From Alphaproteobacteria bacterium (lineage in GTDB: Bacteria; Pseudomonadota; Alphaproteobacteria; Rhizobiales; Rhizobiaceae), in assembly GCA_024742485.1 (NCBI GenBank), contig JANSYK010000001.1, positions 620,001-684,000 on the forward strand: 64,000 bases of DNA. The letters run 5' to 3'. Under the pieces are notes generated by a model. It made no database searches, had not been told where the DNA came from, and worked only from the letters and a program-made list of their open reading frames with translations. The number at the start of each line of letters is the position of its first letter. Position 1 is the first letter of the stretch. Position numbers and translations under genes: made by a program. This document shows, piece after piece, positions 44,862 to 53,801 of this stretch.

Positions 44862-45845
44862 GTGCCGAAAAACGTCATGATCGATCAGTCTGTTCATCGC
44901 GCCGCCTGGCTGTATTACGGCCACGGGCTTCGGCAGGATGAGATATCGCAAATCATGAATATCTCACGGGCAACCGTGGTCAACTATCTAAGACGTGCAC
45001 GTGAAATCGGTGCTGTCCATATCAGCCTCTCTAACGCTCTTTTTCAACAGGATATCCTGGCCAGGGAGTTGGAAGACCATTTCCAGCTGCAGGGGGTCTG
45101 GATCGTCCCCGATAATGCGGACAGCCTCGCTGGATCTTTCTCTGCCACCTGTGCCTCGGTGCTTCTGGAACTCGTCACGTCTGGTACAAAAATCGCACTG
45201 GCCTGGGGACAAACGCTTTACTCGGTGGTCGATGCATTGCCCAAATCAGACCTCGAGAACGTGACCGTCTCTCAAATCTGCGGCAATCTCAGCGGTCCAT
45301 TCGACTATCTGCCCGACCAGTGCACCATTGAAATGGCCCGCAAGCTCAATGCCCGTGGCAGCAATCTCTATGCGCCGCTCGTTCTGGGCAGCGAAGAGCT
45401 GGCGCGGGCACTGCGCAACGAGCCGATGATAGAGCGGCAGCTGGCGGATCTGGTCGGCTGCAATCTGGCGGTCTTCTCGGTCGGCGCCTGCGAGCCCGAC
45501 AGCCACATCGTTCTTTGCGGTGCCATCTCAGCTGAAGAACTTGCCGAGTGCCGCGCCCTTGGGGCCGTGGGCGTGATTGCGGGCCGTCTGATCGACGAGA
45601 ACGGGCAGGAATTGGATTGCCGCTACAATTGTCGGATCATCTCGGCGGAACTCAACACGCTGAGGCAAATTCCGAAGCGGCTTGTCGTTGTCGACAGTCG
45701 CGACAAGAGTGCTGGATTGCTTGCCGCCATACGGGGCCGACTTGTCAGCCATCTGGTGGTCAGTGCATCCGTCGCCCGTGACCTTGGTGCGGCAATAGCT
45801 GCTGAACCAAATGAGCGAAGATTGAAATCTATCGACCGAAACTGA
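44862..45845 (+). CDS. SorC/DeoR-type transcriptional regulator with sugar-binding domain
   Basis: A 327-residue regulator. The GTG at 44862 follows GGAGAG closely; ATG 44877 is an alternative. An N-terminal helix-turn-helix (about 20-50, LRQDEISQIMNISRATVVNY) precedes the large phosphosugar-isomerase-like effector domain, where TKIALAWGQTLYSVVDAL and CGNLSGPFDYLPDQC are recognisable. SorC proteins act as tetramers responding to sugar phosphates. Being the first gene of the transporter operon and divergent from the nucleoside hydrolase, it probably senses a ribose- or nucleoside-derived phosphate. Confidence 0.88.
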   Translation: MPKNVMIDQSVHRAAWLYYGHGLRQDEISQIMNISRATVVNYLRRAREIGAVHISLSNALFQQDILARELEDHFQLQGVWIVPDNADSLAGSFSATCASVLLELVTSGTKIALAWGQTLYSVVDALPKSDLENVTVSQICGNLSGPFDYLPDQCTIEMARKLNARGSNLYAPLVLGSEELARALRNEPMIERQLADLVGCNLAVFSVGACEPDSHIVLCGAISAEELAECRALGAVGVIAGRLIDENGQELDCRYNCRIISAELNTLRQIPKRLVVVDSRDKSAGLLAAIRGRLVSHLVVSASVARDLGAAIAAEPNERRLKSIDRN

Positions 45846-45861
45846 AATGGGAGCACGATCC

Positions 45862-46887
45862 ATGAAACTGAAATCCACAATTCAATCGACTGTCGCAGCC
45901 TGTGTCATGGCCTTCGTCATGGCACCGGCCGCTCACGCGGAGATCAAGAGCATTGTCTATGTGTCTCCATCATCAATCGGGGTCAATCCGTTCTTGATCA
46001 TGGGCAAGGAGGGCACCGAGGCCGCAGCCAAGAAGATCGGCGCAACGGCGACGACAGTCGAAAGTGATACGCAACAATCCAAACTCGAAAACGTCAGTGC
46101 TGCAGCCAATGATGGCGCGGATGTCGTTGTTGTTCTGGGTTTTGAGTTCAATGACATCATTGCCGATGTGGCGCCGACCCAACCGGAAACCGAGTTTCTG
46201 GTTGTTGATTCCTGCCCACCCGGAGATCGCCTCCCGAATGTCCATTGCGCGGTGTTCCGTGAGTATGAGTCCGCGTTCCTGATGGGTGTCATCGCTGCCA
46301 TGAACTCGAAAACCGGCAAGGTCGGCACCGTGGGTGCCCTGGACATTCCGTTCATGCACCGCTTCTCCGACGGCTTTGCCATGGGGGCTGCCCATGTCAA
46401 TCCGGACATCACCGTGGAAACCCGATGGGTCGGTGGGCAGAGCCCGTTTTCCGATCCCGTCCGCTCCAAGGAGCAATCGCTGGCATTGAAGGCCGCCGGC
46501 GTGGACGTGATATTCGCCGCTGCGGCCGGCGGTAATTTCGGCATCTATGAAGCCGCCAAGGAGGCTGAATTCACCGCCCTTGCGGTGGATGTCAACCACT
46601 GTCCGAAAGCGCCGGGTCTGCTTTGGGACAGCGCCCTGAAGCGGGTTGATGAGGTCATCATGCAATCCATCGACAAAATCTCGAACAGCGAGAAGTCGAC
46701 ATTCGCGGCATTTGGAATTGCTGAAAATGGAGTCGGTGCCGTTGCGTCCAGTCCTGATGATGTCCTGGCGGCAAGCGAGTGCCTTGTGGTGGGGTCTCCC
46801 GACACCGTCGCCAAGGTGCGCGAAGTTGCGGCTCAGATTGCCTCGGGTGATCTTAAAATCGAAGATCCGATGTTTGCCAAGAAGTAA
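45862..46887 (+). CDS. BMP family ABC transporter substrate-binding protein
   Basis: A 341-residue exported protein. ATG 45862 has GGGAG upstream and begins a Sec signal peptide ending AHA near residue 26. The mature protein shows BMP/PnrA features: GVNPFLIMGKEGTEAAAKKIG, VLGFEFNDIIADVA and FREYESAFLMGVIAAMNSKTGKVG. PnrA-type members bind purine nucleosides in the periplasm. It starts 16 nt after the SorC gene and heads a complete importer set, next to a nucleoside hydrolase gene, which agrees with nucleoside uptake. Confidence 0.92.
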   Translation: MKLKSTIQSTVAACVMAFVMAPAAHAEIKSIVYVSPSSIGVNPFLIMGKEGTEAAAKKIGATATTVESDTQQSKLENVSAAANDGADVVVVLGFEFNDIIADVAPTQPETEFLVVDSCPPGDRLPNVHCAVFREYESAFLMGVIAAMNSKTGKVGTVGALDIPFMHRFSDGFAMGAAHVNPDITVETRWVGGQSPFSDPVRSKEQSLALKAAGVDVIFAAAAGGNFGIYEAAKEAEFTALAVDVNHCPKAPGLLWDSALKRVDEVIMQSIDKISNSEKSTFAAFGIAENGVGAVASSPDDVLAASECLVVGSPDTVAKVREVAAQIASGDLKIEDPMFAKK

Positions 46888-46914
46888 CGGGATCAACGAC
46901 CGCCGGACTGGCCA

Positions 46915-48474
46915 ATGACTCAATCCACATCATCCGGCGAGGCGCCGCTTTGCCGCCTCGCCGTAATTTCCCATGCATTTGGCACTGTACAGGCATTGGA
47001 TCATGTCACGCTCGACATCAATGCACGGGAGATACTGGCCATTGTCGGTGAAAACGGTGCTGGCAAGTCGACCTTGATGAGCGTCTTGTATGGGCTGCTT
47101 CAGCCTGATTCAGGCGCGATTGAATTTGGCGGAAAGCCGATGCATTTCCGCTCGGCAGCCGATGCGATCAATCATGGACTTGGCATGGTGCACCAGCATT
47201 TCATGCTCTACCCCGGTCTTACTGTCCTGGAAAACATCGTCGTTGGCGCCGAGGGCCGAGGCCCCTTCGGATTTATCGATTTTGCCGCGCGTCGACAGGA
47301 GGCGCAAAGGCTGGTCGAACAGTTCGGTTTTTCACTTCAGTTGGATCGGCCGGTCGAGGACCTGAGCGTCGACGCGCGCCAACAGCTCGAAATTGTCAAA
47401 ATGCTCTACCGCCGTGCTGATATCATCATCCTGGATGAGCCGACGGCCGTGCTGACGCCACAGGAGATCGATGCCCTCTTTGCCATGTTGCGGCGGCTGC
47501 GCGATGAGGGAAAATCCATCATCATGATCACCCATAAACTCGGCGAGGTCATGGATCTTTCCGACCGGGTCGTTGTCATGCGCCGCGGTAAGAATGTTGC
47601 GGAACGGGTCACCACGGAAACCGACCGCACGGAGCTCTCCGAACTGATGGTCGATGGAACCATTGAGCCGATTTCAAAGTCTGCCACGATTCGTGACGAA
47701 ACCGTCTTGAGCGTCAACTCCATCAGTGTTTCCGGCAGCCACCACAGAACCGCGGTCGATAGTGCTTCCCTGTCGTTGCAAGCAGGAGAGATTGTTGGAA
47801 TTGCTGGAATTGCCAATAATGGGCAGACCGAGTTCGTTCGCGCGCTCGTTGGGCTGAGCCCGGTATCATCCGGCTCGATTGCACTGAGAAACGAAGACAT
47901 CACAAAGACCACCGTCAAGCAGCGGCGCAATGCCGGCATTGCCTATCTCGCCGAAGACCGCATGTCCGTCGGGCTCGCTGTCGGTGGCACCGTCTCGGAA
48001 AACATCATTGCCGGTTCGGAGAACCAACGAAAGTACTCCAATCATGGGTTTTTGAACTTCCGCGCCATACGAAACCACACGAAGGAACTGATCGAGCGCT
48101 TTGACATACGCACAAGCGGAGCCGGTCAGGAGATTGGAAGCCTGTCCGGCGGCAACAAACAGAAGGTCATTGTGGGACGCGAGCTGTCGGGTGACCCGCA
48201 ATTGATCATTGCGGAAAATCCCTGCTGGGGCGTCGATGTCGGTGCGATTTCCTTCATACATCAGCAACTGCTGGACCACGCGGCTATGGGCGCTGCCATT
48301 TTGCTGATCAGCAGTGATCTGGACGAGCTTTTTGCTCTGAGCGACCGGATTGCTGTGTTTTACGATGGCCGGATCAGTGCCGAGTTCAGTCGTGACGAAC
48401 TGGACATTTTCGCGGTTGGCGCCGCCATGTCGGGCGCAGACCACGATTCGGCGGCAGGGAACGCGGCATGGTGA
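46915..48474 (+). CDS. Double ABC-domain ATPase of the nucleoside importer
   Basis: A 519-residue cytoplasmic ATPase with two ABC domains. The first has GENGAGKST and IIILDEPTAVLTP, with a slightly altered signature LSVDARQQLE. The second has the relaxed P-loop GIANNGQTE, the signature LSGGNKQK and the segment ENPCWGVDVGA instead of a standard Walker B. This asymmetry, with one good ATP site, is usual for the sugar/nucleoside CUT2-like family. Its end overlaps the first permease by 7 nt. Confidence 0.92.
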   Translation: MTQSTSSGEAPLCRLAVISHAFGTVQALDHVTLDINAREILAIVGENGAGKSTLMSVLYGLLQPDSGAIEFGGKPMHFRSAADAINHGLGMVHQHFMLYPGLTVLENIVVGAEGRGPFGFIDFAARRQEAQRLVEQFGFSLQLDRPVEDLSVDARQQLEIVKMLYRRADIIILDEPTAVLTPQEIDALFAMLRRLRDEGKSIIMITHKLGEVMDLSDRVVVMRRGKNVAERVTTETDRTELSELMVDGTIEPISKSATIRDETVLSVNSISVSGSHHRTAVDSASLSLQAGEIVGIAGIANNGQTEFVRALVGLSPVSSGSIALRNEDITKTTVKQRRNAGIAYLAEDRMSVGLAVGGTVSENIIAGSENQRKYSNHGFLNFRAIRNHTKELIERFDIRTSGAGQEIGSLSGGNKQKVIVGRELSGDPQLIIAENPCWGVDVGAISFIHQQLLDHAAMGAAILLISSDLDELFALSDRIAVFYDGRISAEFSRDELDIFAVGAAMSGADHDSAAGNAAW

Positions 48475-49496
48475 CCTCAAACCGGTTTCGCCAATTCTGG
48501 CCGTTCCTCGCCCTGCTGGCGCTGTTTGCCGTTTCAGCAGTGCTGTTTCCCGCTGTGCGCGACAACGCTGCGAGCTTCCTCGAAGGCGCATTTGGTGGGC
48601 GCAGAAACTTCAATTTCTACAGCACGCTTAGCCGAGCCTCGCTTATCATCGGAATGGCGATGTCCGTTCTTGTCTCCTTTCGGGCCGGTCTGATCAATAT
48701 TGGCGGTGAAGGTCAATTGGTCCTGGGCGGGCTGACGGCCGCACTTGTCGGCGCCTATCTTGACGCACCACCTCTTGTTGTTTGGCCGGTTGCCCTGTTT
48801 GCAGCGATGCTTGCCGGCAGCCTGTGGGCAATGCTTGCCGGCTGGTTTGACCGGATAGCGGGCGTGCCTCTGGTTGTCGGCTCGCTGCTGCTGAACTATC
48901 CGGCGGTCCTGTTCGCTTCCTACATGGTGTCTCATCCGTTTCGCGACATTGCCAGCGGCATCACCCAGTCCCATCGCATCGCCCGGGAGCTGCGGCTGCC
49001 ACGATTTGAAGCGACATTGTTGGATTATGGTATCTACCTGATCGTCCTGGTGATTGTGCTGGTCATCTTTTTCGAACGGCGCAGTGTGTTCGGATATCGC
49101 CTGCGTATGCAGGGTTTCAGCTTGCCGTTTGCACGGTCGTCCGGCTTTCCGGTCGGCCGGATCTACTTTCAGACCCTGGCCATCAGCGGCGCGATCGCAG
49201 GCGTCGTCGGGTTCATAGCCGTGTTTGGCATCAACCATCGCTATGTGGACGGCATGCTGGTTCTGCCGCTCTATTCCTGGACCGGCGTGATCGCGGTTCT
49301 GCTGGCCGGAATGGTGTCCTGGTTGGTGCCGCTGACGGGGCTATTCTTCGCAGCGCTCGGCACCGGCGCGGTCGGAATCGAACGCGCTGCCGATATTCCC
49401 CGTGAGGCTGCCCAGATCATCCAGGCTCTCATCATCCTGTTTGCCGCCGGTATCGGCCATGGTCTGATATCCAGAAACACCAAGGGGGACGGATAA
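48468..49496 (+). CDS. Nucleoside ABC transporter permease, subunit 1
   Basis: A 342-residue inner-membrane protein of the branched-chain/nucleoside permease family with about nine to ten helices. The conserved central INIGGEGQLVLGGLTAA segment and the later GVAGV-like SGAIAGVVGF segment mark the family. It overlaps the ATPase gene upstream and shares its last base with the ATG of the second permease, so all three are translationally coupled. Confidence 0.9.
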   Translation: MVTSNRFRQFWPFLALLALFAVSAVLFPAVRDNAASFLEGAFGGRRNFNFYSTLSRASLIIGMAMSVLVSFRAGLINIGGEGQLVLGGLTAALVGAYLDAPPLVVWPVALFAAMLAGSLWAMLAGWFDRIAGVPLVVGSLLLNYPAVLFASYMVSHPFRDIASGITQSHRIARELRLPRFEATLLDYGIYLIVLVIVLVIFFERRSVFGYRLRMQGFSLPFARSSGFPVGRIYFQTLAISGAIAGVVGFIAVFGINHRYVDGMLVLPLYSWTGVIAVLLAGMVSWLVPLTGLFFAALGTGAVGIERAADIPREAAQIIQALIILFAAGIGHGLISRNTKGDG

Positions 49497-50386
49497 TGCT
49501 GTTTGATTCAGCGCTTCTGGAATCCATTCCCCGTTTTGTGACACCGCTTCTTCTGGCGGCGCTCGCCGGCGCAATTTGTCATCGGGCCTCGGTTTTCAAC
49601 ATCGCTCTGGAGGGGATGATGCTGATCGGCGCCTTCTGCGCGGTCGCCGGAGCTTATGGCAGCGGCACCTGGCTTGGTGGGCTGGGTCTGGCCATGCTCT
49701 TTGGCGGATTGGCGGGCCTGGCCTATTCGTGGTTTTCCATTCGGCGCGGCGGCGATGACATCGTTGTCTCCATCGGCATGAATTTCCTGGCGATCGGCGC
49801 CACCATATTCATGTTGCGGCTGCTATTTGGAACCCGCGGTCAATTCGATGATCCGGGCATTATTGCTGTCCCCAAGGTCCCCCTTCCCTTTCTCGATGCG
49901 GTGCCGGTGCTGTCCAACCTTCTTAACGATCAGTCACTGCTCTTCTGGATAGGATTGATGATGACGTTCGCCATATCCTATCTCCTGTACCGCCATCGCT
50001 TCGGGTTGCGACTGCGCGCTGCCGGTGAAAATCCGGAGGCCCTGCAAACAGCAGGACTCTCACCGGAACGCACACGCACCGTCGCCGTGGTCATTTCCGG
50101 CGTTCTTTGCGGCCTTGCCGGCGCGCAATTGTCGATCTCCAATGTCACATTGTTCACCGAAAACATGAGCGCGGGACGCGGATGGATTGCCGTGGTGATC
50201 GTCCTGATGTGCAACGGCCGACCTCTCTGGGTTTTACCAACCGCGGTACTCTTCGGCCTTGTCGAGGCGCTCGGCTTCCGCATTCAGGGTCTCGGATTGC
50301 CGCAACAATTCACCGACGCCCTGCCCTATGTGCTGGCGCTTTTGGTCCTGGCGATTGTTCTCGGCCGCAAGAAATATCTGGCGTAG
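49496..50386 (+). CDS. Nucleoside ABC transporter permease, subunit 2
   Basis: A 296-residue inner-membrane permease pairing with the gene before it. It has FNIALEGMMLIGAFCAV (the family's conserved glutamate/glycine stretch), the cytoplasmic coupling loop around RAAGENPEALQTAGL, and ends in a KKYLA tail. About eight hydrophobic helices. It is the last gene of the operon; an AT-rich region with a new promoter follows. Confidence 0.9.
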   Translation: MLFDSALLESIPRFVTPLLLAALAGAICHRASVFNIALEGMMLIGAFCAVAGAYGSGTWLGGLGLAMLFGGLAGLAYSWFSIRRGGDDIVVSIGMNFLAIGATIFMLRLLFGTRGQFDDPGIIAVPKVPLPFLDAVPVLSNLLNDQSLLFWIGLMMTFAISYLLYRHRFGLRLRAAGENPEALQTAGLSPERTRTVAVVISGVLCGLAGAQLSISNVTLFTENMSAGRGWIAVVIVLMCNGRPLWVLPTAVLFGLVEALGFRIQGLGLPQQFTDALPYVLALLVLAIVLGRKKYLA

Positions 50387-50466
50387 ACGCCACACATCTA
50401 TCGTCGCGCAGGACAAACCCCACAGCACGGCTTGCCCGTGTTCAAGGGACCGCGCACCTTGAGCAC

Positions 50467-50575
50467 GCCGCGCAACAATTGGTTCAAATTTTATTCAAAT
50501 TTTATTCTTAATTGATTTTCATTTTATACTTATTTATTTGAACTAATACGAAAGTTTGTTCTTATTTTTACTGCC
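50467..50575. promoter_or_regulatory. Strikingly AT-rich promoter region with a tandem 11-mer
   Basis: About 110 bp with very low G+C in an otherwise GC-rich window. It contains TTCAAATTTTA twice in exact tandem (50483-50493 and 50494-50504) and several -10-like TATACTTAT segments (near 50524-50532). It lies upstream of the cysteine peptidase gene. Such tracts in rhizobia are typical targets of MucR/Ros or H-NS-like proteins; that is inference. Confidence 0.5.
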
Positions 50576-50639
50576 GTTTTTTGCGTGATGTAAAAATATA
50601 CATGTCATTGTCACCCCATAAGACGGGGAGACAAGAGAC

Positions 50640-51239
50640 ATGAATACGGTGAACTTGATGAGGGGTGCGCTCTTTGCGGCGCTGATGGCTGTGCCGGGAA
50701 CGGCGGCTGCCAATTCTTCCAACATGGCAACACTGGGTGTGACCAGCCAGCCGATTGGACATTACAGATTCTGTAAACAATACCCACAGGAGTGCAATCA
50801 GCGCTCCCGTAAATCTGCGCCCATGAAGCTGACGCGCGAGGCGTGGAAGAAACTGGTCAATGTCAATTACTCGGTGAACAAGGCGATCAGACCGTTGACG
50901 GACTACGAAATCCACGGCGTCGAGGAGGTCTGGTCCTATCCTCAGAATGTAGGGGATTGCGAGGACTATGTCCTGCTCAAGCGCAACATGCTGATGCGCG
51001 ATGGTTTCAGTCCGGCGGATCTGCTGATCACGGTGGTTCGGCAACCGGACGGTTCGGGTCACGCGGTGCTGACCGTGCGCACGGATCTGGGCGACTACAT
51101 CCTGGACAATATGCGCGACAAGGTCCTGTTGTGGTCGGACACGGAATACACGTTCCTCAAGCGCCAATCTTCGCGCCATTCAGGCAAATGGACCAAACTC
51201 AAGCAAAGCCGTCCGACAATCGTCGGCAGCATCGACTAA
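50640..51239 (+). CDS. Bacterial transglutaminase-like cysteine peptidase (BTLCP, DUF920)
   Basis: A 199-residue exported protein with a signal peptide cleaved after about AAA at residue 24. The papain-like triad of the family is intact: Cys107 in VGDCEDY, His141 in GSGHAVL and Asp156 in YILDN. The middle is the usual NYSVNKAIRPLTDYE. Homologues such as LapG cleave adhesins in response to c-di-GMP signalling through LapD, but no adhesin or LapD gene is present here, and many rhizobial paralogues are unassigned. ATG 50640 follows a GGGGAGACAAGAG stretch; ATG 50658 is possible. Confidence 0.9.
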   Translation: MNTVNLMRGALFAALMAVPGTAAANSSNMATLGVTSQPIGHYRFCKQYPQECNQRSRKSAPMKLTREAWKKLVNVNYSVNKAIRPLTDYEIHGVEEVWSYPQNVGDCEDYVLLKRNMLMRDGFSPADLLITVVRQPDGSGHAVLTVRTDLGDYILDNMRDKVLLWSDTEYTFLKRQSSRHSGKWTKLKQSRPTIVGSID

Positions 51240-51359
51240 CAACTGCCTTGCCGGGTTCGAAAGACGGGTCGGACAAGAAGGGCAAGGCGGGAATTCATAA
51301 AAACCATTCAGTGTAGGCCTTGGTCAGTCCCCACCCTTCCCGTCTCAGACCTAGGCCTC

Positions 51360-51385
51360 GGGAGCCGGTCCCCCGACCGGCTCCC
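51360..51385. terminator. Perfect 11-bp hairpin between convergent genes
   Basis: GGGAGCCGGTC (51360-51370), CCCC loop, GACCGGCTCCC (51375-51385): a perfect GC-rich stem between the cysteine peptidase and the gamma-carbonic anhydrase, which converge. Neither side has a U-tract, so it is not a classical intrinsic terminator, but it could slow polymerase or protect both 3' ends. Confidence 0.5.
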
Positions 51386-51437
51386 ACCCCGTTTCGGGAA
51401 TTTTCGCTCAACGCGGCTGGCCTGGAAGTTCAAATCC

Positions 51438-51962
51438 TCACAGGCGTTGGAGTTCATCGGCGAAGCGTCGGGCGTTGTCCACGTAGTGCTTTGCCGACCA
51501 TTTGAGCATCTCGACTGCCTGTTCATCCAGTTGCCTTACCGGCTTCGCCGGCGATCCGATCACAAGGCTGTTGTCGGGTATCTCCTTGCCTTCGGTTACC
51601 AGGGCACCTGCGCCAATCAGACAGTTGCGCCCGATACGGGCGCCGTTCAAGACGGTTGCACCCATACCGATCAAACTGTTGTCCGCGATCGTGCAGCCGT
51701 GCAGCATGGCCTTGTGCCCGATCGTACATCCGCGTCCAATTGTCAGCGGATACCCCATATCGGTGTGAAACACACAGTTCTCCTGAACATTCGACCCCGC
51801 CCCGATGGTGATCGGCTCATTATCGCCCCGCAAAACGCATCCAAACCAGATGCCAACATCCTCTTCGATTCGAATATCCCCGATGATGCAGGCAGTTTCG
51901 GCGATCCAGCAGAAGCCATCGGGCAGCTTCGGGGCCTTGTCTCCAAGTTTGTAAAGCGGCAT
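51438..51962 (-). CDS. Gamma-carbonic anhydrase family protein
   Basis: A 174-residue left-handed beta-helix protein with hexapeptide repeats through about residues 30-140. The zinc histidines of the family appear in VFHTDMG and [10 protein letters not shown], followed by [16 protein letters not shown] and [18 protein letters not shown]. These proteins form trimers; some have carbonic anhydrase activity while others (YrdA, PaaY, CaiE types) may assist thioester metabolism. A single gene, convergent with the cysteine peptidase. Confidence 0.92.
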   Translation of the reverse strand: MPLYKLGDKAPKLPDGFCWIAETACIIGDIRIEEDVGIWFGCVLRGDNEPITIGAGSNVQENCVFHTDMGYPLTIGRGCTIGHKAMLHGCTIADNSLIGMGATVLNGARIGRNCLIGAGALVTEGKEIPDNSLVIGSPAKPVRQLDEQAVEMLKWSAKHYVDNARRFADELQRL

Positions 51963-52181
51963 TGATCTCTCCGGGTTCCGCCGTCGGTCACCCCGTCATA
52001 AACGGGCATCCGGCCGGTGACAATCTCTGCCACCGGACCAGTTTTACCATCCCTTAACCATAATGTCTGATGATCGGTGAGCCGGGTCGACCGCGGGTTT
52101 CGTTGCATCTCGCGGCTTTGGCAGATAGCTATTTGCCGCCATCCCGGCGGGCAGTCTTCAACGATCGGGATATCCCGTGCC

Positions 52182-52913
52182 ATGAGCCAGCCGTTAACAG
52201 CCACACCCGAGCCCAGGCCTCTTGTTTCACAGAGCTTCATTCTCAAATCGACAATAGTGATCTTCCTGTTTGGGCTACTGACCGTCGCGGTCAGCGTGAC
52301 CGGTCGATGGATGGGTCAGCGCATCGCCATGGGCGGTCATACTGTTTCAACATCGCTCAGCACGATCCTCATCAACGGAGAAACACTGCACATTCCCGCC
52401 AATGCAATTCGCTTCGAGAATCAGCGGTCCGGTGGCACGATGGAACGGCTGGACCTCTATCTCCTGTGGCCACAAATGGAAGGGTACACATCCGGCAGTC
52501 GGCACGCTTTCAACGACACGGGCAACGCCGATAAGATGCTCTTTGTGACCATCAAGCCCATGTCAATGGCCATCGACATGTCGCAGCGCCTAGAACCGGT
52601 GTACCACCGGCTTGTCGAACCTGTCGGCAAGAGCCTGGCAAACGGTCTGACCGAATACAGATTTGCCAGCGATACACGCTATGTCGGAGAGTTGCTCTAT
52701 GTCGGAGAGCGCCCTGGACAAGCGCCTTTTGTGGTCCGGTGCCTGGAAGAAACGACCTTCCCCAAGGGTTCGCGCAACTGCATGCGTGATGTCAACATTG
52801 GTGAAAACCTGAACATCGATTATCGCTTTTCCACCAGTTTGCTTGACCACTGGAAAACGCTCGACGCTGCCATTGTCGATTATGCACGCAACGCCATCGA
52901 CAGGGGTGGCTAA
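52182..52913 (+). CDS. Conserved hypothetical membrane-anchored protein
   Basis: A 243-residue protein I do not recognise by family name. ATG 52182 is chosen because upstream codons do not look coding. One N-terminal helix (about 22-42) anchors a mostly polar domain with an early INGETLHIPANAIRFENQR segment, a LYLLWPQMEGY segment and two cysteines (in VRCLEE and RNCMRD) that could form a disulfide if the domain is periplasmic. It is convergent with the MliC-like gene, with stop codons almost touching. No function is proposed. Confidence 0.75.
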   Translation: MSQPLTATPEPRPLVSQSFILKSTIVIFLFGLLTVAVSVTGRWMGQRIAMGGHTVSTSLSTILINGETLHIPANAIRFENQRSGGTMERLDLYLLWPQMEGYTSGSRHAFNDTGNADKMLFVTIKPMSMAIDMSQRLEPVYHRLVEPVGKSLANGLTEYRFASDTRYVGELLYVGERPGQAPFVVRCLEETTFPKGSRNCMRDVNIGENLNIDYRFSTSLLDHWKTLDAAIVDYARNAIDRGG

Positions 52914-52914
52914 G

Positions 52915-53274
52915 TTACTTCACACCCGTGCATTTGACGGGATTTGTTCCCTCGGCGTCACGGACATCATCGAGCGTCGCATCGCCCTGATGGCTCCACC
53001 AGATATAGGGTCCGGCCGCGTAACGCGCCCCTGACCCCGAAATGACCGCCGCAAATACCAGCGATTGGCCTTCCACCGGCACGACCGCCAGACTGTTCGG
53101 GCCCGCATTGATATAGGAAACGGTTATTCGTCCCAGTGTTTCACACTGGTAGTCGACCTGCATTTGCTGAACATTTGTCGCCGGGACGGGAAGGGTCAGG
53201 TGTTCCGCCTGTGCGGCAAGAGCCTGGGATACCGTTAGGATCGCCACGGCCGACCGCATGAAACACCTTGCCAT
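52915..53274 (-). CDS. MliC/PliC-type periplasmic lysozyme inhibitor family protein
   Basis: A 119-residue exported protein. ATG 53274 is preferred, with GAAGGAA upstream and a Sec signal ending AQA near residue 23; there is no lipobox, so it would be soluble in the periplasm (PliC-like) rather than a lipoprotein. The MliC beta-barrel pattern is visible: VDYQCETLG, LVFAAVISGSGARYAAGPYIWW and a final VKC, giving the family's conserved cysteine pair. Such proteins bind the active site of c-type lysozymes. Actual inhibition is not certain from sequence alone. Confidence 0.78.
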   Translation of the reverse strand: MARCFMRSAVAILTVSQALAAQAEHLTLPVPATNVQQMQVDYQCETLGRITVSYINAGPNSLAVVPVEGQSLVFAAVISGSGARYAAGPYIWWSHQGDATLDDVRDAEGTNPVKCTGVK

Positions 53275-53385
53275 GAGAATTTCCTTCGTTTTGAACCGCG
53301 CAACAGCGCCCTGCAGGCGCATCAAGAGGCCCGAGTCGGGAAAACCGCAGCCAAACGAGATACCGCCCGGGGATTGGCGATCAGT

Positions 53386-53598
53386 CTAATGATCGTCCAG
53401 ATCGATCTCCAGGATGGCCATGGAGAAGTTGAACGACAAATCGCCATCCTCATCATCGCGGAAAAGGACACCCAGGAACTCGTCGCCAATATAGACTTCC
53501 GCAGAATCATCTTTTCTCGGCCGCGCGCGCACTTGCATCTGCGGATTGAATGTCTTTTTGAAATAGGAATCGAGCTTACGCAATTCGTCCGGCTTCAA
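53386..53598 (-). CDS. DUF3126 family protein
   Basis: A 70-residue acidic cytosolic protein of the alphaproteobacterial DUF3126 family, function unknown. It matches in size and in the VRARPRKDDSAEVYIGDEFL segment and the FSMAILEIDLDD tail. It starts at TTG 53598 with GGAGAG just upstream. In related genomes this gene usually lies beside cysE, as here, on the same strand. Repeat copy C lies between cysE and this gene and ends 25 nt before its start. Confidence 0.82.
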   Translation of the reverse strand: MKPDELRKLDSYFKKTFNPQMQVRARPRKDDSAEVYIGDEFLGVLFRDDEDGDLSFNFSMAILEIDLDDH

Positions 53599-53623
53599 GG
53601 TGCTCTCCGTCTTTTCATCTGAT

Positions 53624-53727
53624 CAGACCGTTTCACGTTTTGTCAGAAACGGGACAACGGTGTCGGCCTTTGATTTTGTTGATGCATTCAGATTTTGCCG
53701 ACTACGTCAAAACCTGAATTGCACTAG
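53624..53727 (-). repeat. RIME-like two-hairpin intergenic element, copy C
   Basis: About 104 bp on the minus strand from CTAGTGCAATTCAGG to GTGAAACGGTCTG. The palindromes are clearest here: ATTCAGATTTTG (53686-53697) pairs with CAAAACCTGAAT (53708-53719), and CCGTTTC near 53629 pairs with GAAACGG near 53647. It lies between cysE and the DUF3126 gene in the same reading direction as both. Confidence 0.82.
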
Positions 53728-53801
53728 GGCGGCTTCTCGCATGCCGCTCTTGCGGCTGTAAAGCCCCAAGTGCCATTGCGTGTGAATTGACGTAGTGCCG
53801 A

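Noticed and set aside
51420-51445. A T-loop-like GTTCAAATCC suggesting a tRNA
   Set aside because: No pairing acceptor stem or anticodon arm could be drawn around it, and it lies at the end of the gamma-carbonic anhydrase gene.
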